This document shows positions 54,440 to 64,000 of a stretch of DNA of 64,000 nt, piece after piece. Origin of the DNA: an uncultured Jannaschia sp. GTDB taxonomy: Bacteria > Pseudomonadota > Alphaproteobacteria > Rhodobacterales > Rhodobacteraceae. Below the pieces are notes generated by a model. That model worked only from the letters and a program-made list of their open reading frames with translations, was not told where the DNA came from and made no database searches. The position numbers and the translations under genes are program-made. The stretch lies in assembly GCF_947494055.1 (NCBI RefSeq), contig NZ_CANLTR010000002.1, forward strand, positions 247,522 through 311,521, given 5' to 3'. Within the stretch, counting starts at the first letter, position 1; every line of letters begins with the position of its first letter.

Positions 54440-56629
54440 TCAGTCGCTGGAATGTGTCAGTTCCGGCACGTCTTTCGCGCCCGCCGATCCCCGGCCGGAA
54501 AGCGACGGGTTCTCCATGAAGAATCGGTGGCAGTTGAAAGGCTTCTCCAAACCGGACAGATCCGGCCGCGACCAGTCGCCTTCCGGGCCGAGCATCCAGC
54601 TTTGCGCGACGTCGGCGAGGTTGGCCGCCATGATCTGCCGCACGATCTGCGCCTTCACGGTCGGGTTGATGCATTCCACCAGCGTCTCGACCCGACGGTT
54701 CAGGTTGCGGCCCATCCAGTCGGCCGAGGAGATGTAGACCCGGGCCTTCTTCGAGGGCAGGCCGGCGCCGTTTCCGAAGCATACGATCCGCGAATGTTCG
54801 AGGAAGCGGCCGACGATCGACTTCACGCGGATGGTCTCGCTCAGGCCGATCACGCCGGGCCGAAGCCCACAGATGCCGCGGATCACAAGGTCGATCCGAA
54901 CGCCCGCCTGACTGGCCCTGTAGAGCGCGTCGATGATATCGGGCTCGATCAGGGCGTTCATCTTGGCCCAGATCGCGCCGGGGCGCCCGTTCCGGGCATG
55001 CTCCGCCTCCGCGTCGATGGAAGCCAGGAGGTGATCCTTCATCTGGTTGGGAGAAACGATGAGCGTCTTCAGCCCTTCCGGCGGGGCATATCCGGAGATG
55101 TAGTTGAAGACCTTGGTCGCGTCGTGGGCCAGCGAGGCTTCGCAGGTGAAGAGCGACAGGTCGGTATAGATGCGCGCGGTGATCGGGTGGTAGTTGCCGG
55201 TGCCGAAATGCGAATAGGTCACCAGCCGGTCGCCCTCCCGGCGGACGACGGTGCTGATCTTGGCATGGGTCTTGAGCCGGGTGAAGCCGTAGACGACATG
55301 CGCACCGGCGCGTTCCAGCCGGCGCGACTGGCGGATGTTCGCGGCCTCGTCGAAGCGGGCCTTCAACTCCACGAGCGCGGTGACGGTCTTGCCCGCCTCC
55401 GCCGCCTCGCAGAGCGCGGCGACGATCGGGCTGTCGCGCGACGTGCGGTAGAGCGTCTGCTTGATGGCCAGGACGTTCGGGTCGTTCGCCGCCTGCTGCA
55501 GGAAGCGGATGACCATGTCGAAGGTCTCGTAGGGGTGGTGGAGCAGCATGTCCTTCTGACGGATCGCCGCGAACATGTCGCCGTCGTGGTCCTGCACACG
55601 CTCGGGAACGCGCGGCGTGAAGCTCGGCCATTGCAGATCCACCCGGTCGTCGGTCACGAGCTCCTTGAGCTGCGCTAGGCCGATCAGACCCTCGACCTCG
55701 ATCACCTCGGATTCGTCCACCCCGATCTCGTCGACGATGTCGCGATAGAGACCCGCCGGCGCTTGGGTCGTGATCTTCATCCGCACGATCTCGCCGCGCC
55801 GCCGGCGCTTGAGCGCGGTCTCGAACTCCCGGACGAGATCCTCGGCCTCTTCCTCCACCTCCAGGTCGCTGTCGCGCAGGACGCGGAACATGCAATGCCC
55901 GCGCAGGCCGTAGCCGGGAAACAGCTGGTCGATCTGCATCAGCAGCAGCTCCTCCAGCGGGAGGAACCTGATCCTGTCGCCGGCGTCGGCCAGCCGGACG
56001 AACCGCGCGATCTGAGCGGGGATCGGCAGGAGCGCCCGGAGCAGACGCTTGTCGGACCGCCGCTCGAGCTCCACGGCGAGCGCGAGGCCCTCGTTGGCGA
56101 GGAACGGGAACGGATGCGCGGGATCGATGGCGAGGGGTGAGATGATGGGGAAGACGTCGCGCAGGAACACCTCGCCCATTGCCCGCCGCTCCGCCGCGTC
56201 GAGCTCCGCTGCGCGCAGCAGGCTGATCCCGGCGCTCTCCATCGCGGCGCGCAGATCCTTCCAGACGCGCTGCTGGTTGGCGAGCAGGCGCTCCGCGTCC
56301 TCGTCGATCATCACCAGCTGTTCGGCCGGCGTCCGCCCATCGGCCCCGGGTGTGCGGTTGTCGGCGCGGGCAAGCTCCCGCAGGCCGGCCACGCGGACCG
56401 TGTAGAACTCGTCGAGATTGGCGGCCGAGATCGAAAGGAATCGCAGCCGCTCCAGGAGCGGCACGCGCGGGTTCTCCGCCTCGTCGAGCACGCGCCAGTT
56501 GAACGCCAGCCAACTCCGCTCTCGGTTAAAGAACCGCTGCGGGCCAAGCGTCCGCGCCTCGTCCAGCGGCACGGCCGCCGGCAGTGGCGCGTTCAGGAAA
56601 TCGACGGCGGGGACGTTCTCGTCGAGCAT
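54440..56629 (-). CDS. ppk: Polyphosphate kinase 1
   Basis: 729 residues. Reversibly polymerises the gamma phosphate of ATP into inorganic polyphosphate. The N-domain (FFNRERSWLAFNWRVL), head domain and the C-terminal catalytic part with the phospho-histidine region (RLKTHAKISTVVRREGD, then YSHFGTGNYHP) and the late RFLEHSRIVCFGNG motif are intact. It sits between hda and ppx on the same strand, an arrangement often seen in Rhodobacterales; polyphosphate synthesis and breakdown are thus adjacent. Confidence 0.97.
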   Translation of the reverse strand: MLDENVPAVDFLNAPLPAAVPLDEARTLGPQRFFNRERSWLAFNWRVLDEAENPRVPLLERLRFLSISAANLDEFYTVRVAGLRELARADNRTPGADGRTPAEQLVMIDEDAERLLANQQRVWKDLRAAMESAGISLLRAAELDAAERRAMGEVFLRDVFPIISPLAIDPAHPFPFLANEGLALAVELERRSDKRLLRALLPIPAQIARFVRLADAGDRIRFLPLEELLLMQIDQLFPGYGLRGHCMFRVLRDSDLEVEEEAEDLVREFETALKRRRRGEIVRMKITTQAPAGLYRDIVDEIGVDESEVIEVEGLIGLAQLKELVTDDRVDLQWPSFTPRVPERVQDHDGDMFAAIRQKDMLLHHPYETFDMVIRFLQQAANDPNVLAIKQTLYRTSRDSPIVAALCEAAEAGKTVTALVELKARFDEAANIRQSRRLERAGAHVVYGFTRLKTHAKISTVVRREGDRLVTYSHFGTGNYHPITARIYTDLSLFTCEASLAHDATKVFNYISGYAPPEGLKTLIVSPNQMKDHLLASIDAEAEHARNGRPGAIWAKMNALIEPDIIDALYRASQAGVRIDLVIRGICGLRPGVIGLSETIRVKSIVGRFLEHSRIVCFGNGAGLPSKKARVYISSADWMGRNLNRRVETLVECINPTVKAQIVRQIMAANLADVAQSWMLGPEGDWSRPDLSGLEKPFNCHRFFMENPSLSGRGSAGAKDVPELTHSSD

Positions 56630-56734
56630 GGGGAAGGCCCTGACATACTTCTGTAACGTGGACGTGACACGCTAGAGCCCGACCCCCGCCATGTCCAGAT
56701 GGCGCCCTGCCGTCGGCTGTCCCCGGTAAGCCCG

Positions 56735-57385
56735 TCAGCCCTCCAAGATTTCGCGCGCGAGCGCCTGATTGATCGGTCGTCCACGCGCCAGCGATTCCGC
56801 GTCGAGCCGATCCACCATCGCGCGCGCGGCGACGTAGCTGCGCTCCATCCGGCCCATCAGATAGCCGATCAGCGCCGGCTTCACGACGAGCTGCCGGTCG
56901 GCGAACATCTTCAGCAGGACGATGGAGAGGAGCGCGTCGTCCGGATTGCCGATCCGCGCCGGCGTGAGCGAGGCCAGCCGGCTCGCCAGATCGGGTAGCG
57001 CCACCTTCCAGTCGGACGGCGGGGCGCGGCCGGTCAGGAGCAGTCCGCGCCCCTCGCCCGCGCAGGCGTTCCAGAGATGGAACAGCGCGGCCTCGTCGAC
57101 GCCGCGATCGGCATCCTCGATCACGAGCGGTCCCTCCGCCAGCTCCGGCGCGGCGTCGGGCGTCAGCGCGCCGGCCGCGACGACGCGTGCCCCGGTCTCC
57201 TCGGCCCAGATCGCGGCCAGGTGGCTCTTGCCCGCCCCTTCCGGCCCGATCAGCGCGAGACGCCCCTGCGGCCAGTCCGGCCATCCGCCGACGAGCGCCA
57301 TCGCCTTGGCGTTCGCGATGGAGACCATGAAGTCCTCGCGGCCCAGCGCCTCCGTCCAGGGCAGGTTCATCGGGAGCTGACGCAT
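56735..57385 (-). CDS. Hda/HdaA-type DnaA regulatory inactivator
   Basis: 216 residues. A single AAA+ domain like that of DnaA, with Walker A GPEGAGKS (47-54) and a Walker B-type PLVIEDADRG. The N-terminus (RQLPMNLPW) fits a beta-clamp-binding motif as in Hda, which with the clamp stimulates ATP hydrolysis on DnaA and prevents re-initiation. No DNA-binding domain IV is present, so it is not DnaA itself. The gene starts 2 bp after the upstream permease stop. Confidence 0.9.
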   Translation of the reverse strand: MRQLPMNLPWTEALGREDFMVSIANAKAMALVGGWPDWPQGRLALIGPEGAGKSHLAAIWAEETGARVVAAGALTPDAAPELAEGPLVIEDADRGVDEAALFHLWNACAGEGRGLLLTGRAPPSDWKVALPDLASRLASLTPARIGNPDDALLSIVLLKMFADRQLVVKPALIGYLMGRMERSYVAARAMVDRLDAESLARGRPINQALAREILEG

Positions 57386-57387
57386 GC

Positions 57388-58491
57388 TCAGTCCGTCCGG
57401 CGATGCGACGTCAGATCCTCGAGGATCGGCGGCGGCGGTTCGGCCTGTCCGGTGTAGAGCGTGCTCTCCTTGTAGTTCCGCAGACCGTGCCGCGCGAGGA
57501 CGCCCAGCGCGGCGGCGACGGGCACCGCCACCAGCATGCCCACGAAGCCGTAGATCGCCCCGAAGGCCGCAAGCGCGAAGAGGAGCCAGACCGGATGGAG
57601 CCCGACCGAGGAGCCGACGAGATTGGGCGTCAGGATGTTGCCCTCGAAGAACTGCCCGAACATGAAGATGCCGGCGACCGCCACGATCCACCACCATTCG
57701 CCCCAGAACTGGAACAGGGCGAGCCCGATGGCGAGCGAGCCGCCGACGATGGCGCCGACATAGGGGATGAAGGTGATGAGACCGGACACGGCGCCAACCA
57801 CGAGACCGAACTGCAGACCGACGAGCATCAGCGCGACCGAGTAGAACGTGCCCAGGATCAGGCAGACGGTGAGCTGTCCGCGCACGAAGCTCGCCAGCGT
57901 GCTGTCGATGTCGCGCGCGATGTCACGGATGCGGCCGGCATGTTCGCGGGGAAGCAGGTCGTCGATCCGCGCGACCATGTTGTCCCAGTCCAGCAGGAGA
58001 TAGAACGACACCACCGGCACGACGACGATGAAGACGAGCGCGTTGACCACGCCGAACAGGCCCGCGACGAGGCTCTGCGCCAGCTCGCCGCCGCGCGCGC
58101 TGACCGCCTCGCCCAGATCGGACAGGCCCCGGCGCACGAAGCCGTCCTCGCCCACCGTGTCGGGAAAGCGGGTGCCCAGCCAGTCGCGCAGCGCCGCGAA
58201 ATAGTCCGGCGCCGCCTTCACGAGTGCGGTGAGCTGCTGGACCAGGAGCGGGATCAGGAACGCCACCGCAAGGACGAGGAGCGTGACCCCGACCAGCGTG
58301 ATCACCGTCGTCGCCCCGGCGCGTGGCAAGCCCAGACGTTCGAGCCGATCGGCCAGAGGGTCGAGTATGTAGGCGATCGCGCCGCCGACGAGGAACGGCA
58401 GGAGCACAGGACCAAGATACCACAGCACGACGAGGAACACGGCGCCGGCCATGCCCCAGTAGATCGCCTGTCGCCGATAGGGCAGAGCCAT
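57388..58491 (-). CDS. AI-2E family transporter (PerM/YdiK type)
   Basis: 367 residues with about eight membrane helices: an N-terminal pair (WGMAGAVFLVVLWYLGPVLLPFLVGGAIAYIL), a cytoplasmic/periplasmic helical insert (~80-150), and C-terminal helices including GLITFIPYVGAIVGG, a family hallmark. Members are annotated as AI-2 exporters, but most are untested and some act as Na+/H+ antiporters or flippase-like channels. It stops 2 bp before hda, which suggests a two-gene transcript, as in many relatives. Confidence 0.92.
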   Translation of the reverse strand: MALPYRRQAIYWGMAGAVFLVVLWYLGPVLLPFLVGGAIAYILDPLADRLERLGLPRAGATTVITLVGVTLLVLAVAFLIPLLVQQLTALVKAAPDYFAALRDWLGTRFPDTVGEDGFVRRGLSDLGEAVSARGGELAQSLVAGLFGVVNALVFIVVVPVVSFYLLLDWDNMVARIDDLLPREHAGRIRDIARDIDSTLASFVRGQLTVCLILGTFYSVALMLVGLQFGLVVGAVSGLITFIPYVGAIVGGSLAIGLALFQFWGEWWWIVAVAGIFMFGQFFEGNILTPNLVGSSVGLHPVWLLFALAAFGAIYGFVGMLVAVPVAAALGVLARHGLRNYKESTLYTGQAEPPPPILEDLTSHRRTD

Positions 58492-58556
58492 GCGCGTTCC
58501 TCCTGCTCATGTCTTGATGCCCGCGGGCCGGGGGCGGTTCAAGCCGCCGCGATCGC

Positions 58557-59726
58557 TCAGTCCGTCCGCTCGAGCAGATGCAGCCCGAACCCGTCGGCAT
58601 CGTCGAGCGGCGTGCAGGACCATGTACGGACGACCTTCGCGTCCGGCCGGTTGGAAAGAACCTTTGCCACCGGACCGGCATTCTCCTCGTCGAGCATCGA
58701 GCAGGTCATGTAGGCCACCCAGCCGCCGGGTCGCACGAGGCTCAGCGCGCGGTCGAGGATCAGAGCCTGGCTGTTCGTCAGCTCGGCCAGTCTCTCAGCG
58801 GTCAGCCGCCATTTCGCCTCCGGCGCGCGACGCCAGCTGCCGCTGCCAGAGCAGGGCACATCCGCCACGACGCCGTCATACGGGCCATGCGAATCCGGCG
58901 TCTCGACCCGCTCGATCACAACTCCCGCGCGCGCGGCCCGGATAGGAATGTCCTGCATCCGCCGGGGATCGACGTCGTGCGCCAGCACACGCGTGCCCTT
59001 CGCCGCCAGCGCCAGGGCTTTGCCGCCGCCACCGGCACAAAGGTCGAGGACGGGGCCCGGGGTCGCCGGCAACACCTCCACCAACGCCTGCGAGCCGGCA
59101 TCCTGAAACTCGAACAGGCCGTCGTCGAACAGGGACGAGACTGCGAGCCCCCGCGCGCCAGCCGGCACACGGACGGCATCGGGAGCGAGAGGATGCAGTT
59201 GCGCGTCCCATCCCCCCGCGCGAAGCGCGTCGATCAGGTCGTCGCGGGTGATGCGCGCCGCATTCGCGCGCAACACGACATCCGCCCGGTCCCGCATCGC
59301 CCCGAGCACCGCGTCGCGATCCTCGCCAAGCGCCGCCCGGAAGCGCGGCAGCAACCAGTCCGGCATGTCGAGCCGCACGCCCTCCGGCGCCGCGCCCGGC
59401 GCGTCCGGCAGGACGATCGGTGCGGGCGCGTGACCTTCGCCGGTGAAGAAGGTCGCCGGTTCCTTCCCCCGGCCCCGCAGCAGCCCGGCCATCGCGACCC
59501 GCGCGTCGATCTCGCCCGTCGGGATATCGCCCCCGCCCCCGTCCCAGTTGGCGGATCGCAATCGGCGCAACGCGTCGAAGACGTGATCGCGCACGGCGGC
59601 GCGGTCCTTCGAACCGGCATAGCGGGCGCCGCGAGCCCATGCCGTCAATTCCCGCTCGGCCGCCCCCCCGCGCAGTACGCGGTCGAGCACGTCGATCGCG
59701 GCCTGGATGCGCGCGCCGGGGGTCAC
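58557..59726 (-). CDS. RsmB/NOP family 16S rRNA cytosine-C5 methyltransferase
   Basis: 389 residues. An N-terminal NusB-like helical domain (AIDVLDRVLRGGAAERELTAW) precedes the SAM-dependent domain: VLDLCAGGGGKALALA, ADVPCSGSGSWRR (Cys of motif IV) and YMTCSMLDEEN (catalytic Cys of motif VI). It probably methylates a cytosine in rRNA; RsmB (C967) is the best guess. The start is GTG 59726. The 235-bp upstream gap to thrS (59727-59961) holds no gene I can support and should contain its promoter. Confidence 0.92.
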   Translation of the reverse strand: MTPGARIQAAIDVLDRVLRGGAAERELTAWARGARYAGSKDRAAVRDHVFDALRRLRSANWDGGGGDIPTGEIDARVAMAGLLRGRGKEPATFFTGEGHAPAPIVLPDAPGAAPEGVRLDMPDWLLPRFRAALGEDRDAVLGAMRDRADVVLRANAARITRDDLIDALRAGGWDAQLHPLAPDAVRVPAGARGLAVSSLFDDGLFEFQDAGSQALVEVLPATPGPVLDLCAGGGGKALALAAKGTRVLAHDVDPRRMQDIPIRAARAGVVIERVETPDSHGPYDGVVADVPCSGSGSWRRAPEAKWRLTAERLAELTNSQALILDRALSLVRPGGWVAYMTCSMLDEENAGPVAKVLSNRPDAKVVRTWSCTPLDDADGFGLHLLERTD

Positions 59727-59961
59727 GGTCGGGGGTCGATTGCGATGGTGCGACCCGCGTCACGCGCGGGCCGACCAATCGACAGGGAAACATGACGACC
59801 GCGCGAGCGAAGGACCGGCCGGGGGAGGAGTCCAGTCAGGTCCGACCCGGAAGACGCCATGAGACAGAGCCTCGGCCCTGATTGTGGTCCGAATGAGGCA
59901 CGGCGGTGACGAAACCGGGACAATGATCGCCCCAGCGGAGATCGTTGCCTTGACGGAAACA

Positions 59962-63524
<3,563 letters not shown>

Positions 63525-63835
63525 AGCCAAAGTTTTAAGGGTTTTCGCTGTATGAGACTGCTTGCACGCCTTAGGAACGTTGCGAGAACAGGACCGGACA
63601 TATCCAGAACTGGACACTGCATCAGTAACACAACTGATGCAAATAGAGATAGGGTATTCGAAAACTGATGCAGTGAAGATGGGACCCTACATGCTGGTCA
63701 GGCCGAGCCGCAGGGGGTCTCGATATGAGTGCCGGCTTCCCGATCATGCTCCAAGAGGGCGTTGATGGTGTAACCGCCCCCCGACGGCACACTGTGCCAA
63801 GGTGGGATCGCAACAATCCAACTTGGGAGGCGGTC
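63525..63835. other. 311-bp gap: CTGATGCA repeats and IS110 leader
   Basis: No supported gene. The first half carries three CTGATGCA-type repeats (63615-63675, described separately). The second half, roughly from 63690, is most likely the left end and untranslated leader of the IS110-family element, but I cannot place its exact boundary; IS110 elements usually lack long terminal inverted repeats. Confidence 0.5.
63615..63675. repeat. Inverted/direct repeats of CTGATGCA downstream of guaB
   Basis: CACTGCATCAGT (63615-63626) is the exact reverse complement of ACTGATGCAGTG (63664-63675), with a further partial copy ACTGATGCA (63633-63641) between. The first copy can pair with either of the others: a 9-bp stem over a 6-base loop, or a 12-bp stem over a 37-base loop, so two mutually exclusive hairpins are possible. 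Confidence 0.85.
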
Positions 63836-64000
63836 ATGTCGGAGGTTATCACGGTCGGGCTCGATCTGGCGAAGAATGTGTTTCAGGTGCATGGGGCCGA
63901 CGGCACCGGTCGAGTGGTCCTGCGCAAGAAGTTGCGGCGCGTTCAGGTGCTGGAGTTTTTCGACCAACTCCCCGCATGCGTCGTCGCGATGGAAGCCTGC
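63690..64000 (+). mobile_element. Left part of an IS110-family insertion sequence (approximate boundary)
   Basis: The transposase start at 63836 and the AT-poorer, differently composed leader before it (for example TGGGATCGCAACAATCCAAC, 63813-63832) indicate a mobile element entering from the right. The left boundary is a guess; it lies somewhere between the CTGATGCA repeats (ending 63675) and about 63770. Confidence 0.55.
63836..64000 (+). CDS. IS110 family transposase, N-terminal part (cut by window edge)
   Basis: 55 codons from ATG 63836 to the window edge, with GGGAGGCGG just upstream. The start SEVITVGLDLAKNVFQVHGAD matches the first catalytic-Asp motif of the DEDD (RuvC-like) transposases of IS110, and VAMEAC near the end matches the conserved Glu motif. 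The full protein is usually 300-400 residues, so whether it is intact cannot be seen. IS110 elements insert by a site-specific, Holliday-junction-like route, and some members carry a structured non-coding RNA in the flanking region. Confidence 0.88.
   Translation, partial: MSEVITVGLDLAKNVFQVHGADGTGRVVLRKKLRRVQVLEFFDQLPACVVAMEAC

Noticed and set aside
59754..59770. CCCGCG-TCACG-CGCGGG hairpin upstream of the RsmB-type gene
   Set aside because: A 6-bp GC stem without T-run is expected by chance in DNA this rich in G and C.
63562..63852. Short ORFs on both strands around the CTGATGCA repeats
   Set aside because: They cover repeats and the IS leader, lack ribosome sites and show no domain.

Overview
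This window is ordinary chromosome of a high-GC alphaproteobacterium, very probably a member of Rhodobacteraceae (Rhodobacterales). The evidence is the gene order: lptF-lptG-lptD-surA-pdxA-rsmA, DUF4167-prmC-prfA, ftsW-murG-murC-murB-ddl-ftsQ-ftsA-ftsZ-lpxC-bamD-recN, carD-fdxA-S4-SUV3-like helicase, and hda-ppk-ppx. The short prolyl-tRNA synthetase without an editing insertion and the tailed FtsZ also fit. Genus cannot be fixed from sequence alone. About 60 protein genes are supported. I saw no tRNA, rRNA, CRISPR array, prophage, defence island or biosynthetic cluster.

Layout. 1-6.7 kb: a MATE exporter cut by the window edge, a small unknown protein, ndk, an ABC-F ATPase, a MarC-type membrane protein, a stand-alone RTX-like protein and a membrane-anchored retropepsin-like protease. 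6.8-8.9 kb: holC and pepA, overlapping. 9-16.5 kb: an outer-membrane assembly operon (LptF, LptG, LptD, SurA) running by start/stop overlap into pdxA and on to rsmA. 16.5-19.4 kb: a DUF4167 protein with two AT-hook-like motifs, prmC and prfA. 19.4-26.9 kb: two small secreted cysteine proteins, a DUF6314-type protein, purB, a BLUF-like protein lacking the photoactive tyrosine, guanine deaminase, mgtE and recN.

26.9-38.6 kb holds the downstream half of the division/cell-wall (dcw) cluster on the minus strand, with heavy ATGA-type translational coupling. It stops at ftsW, where a SenC/SCO1 gene takes the place usually held by murD-mraY. 39-43 kb: small unknown genes, rpe, and a head-to-head pair (5-formyl-THF cyclo-ligase and a VOC protein) whose start codons share one CATG, followed by a zincin-like metallopeptidase and CarD. 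43.3-48 kb: ferredoxin FdxA, an S4 RNA-binding protein, an SUV3-like helicase with a long proline-rich tail, and a TPR protein. 47.8-52.4 kb: an SCP2-domain protein, an alpha/beta hydrolase, LolD, a LolC/E permease and proS. 52.5-59.7 kb: ppx, ppk, hda, an AI-2E-family permease and an RsmB-type methyltransferase. 60-64 kb: thrS and guaB, then a repeat-rich 0.3 kb stretch leading into the 5' end of an IS110-family transposase cut by the window edge.

Functionally the window is dominated by envelope biogenesis (LPS export, outer-membrane protein assembly, peptidoglycan precursors, division, lipoprotein sorting), translation and purine metabolism. No clearly new multi-gene system is evident. The best leads are small: the Phe-for-Tyr BLUF protein, the shared CATG start, the five-unit 11-bp repeat filling the gap before marC, the split dcw cluster, and the CTGATGCA repeats next to the IS110 element.
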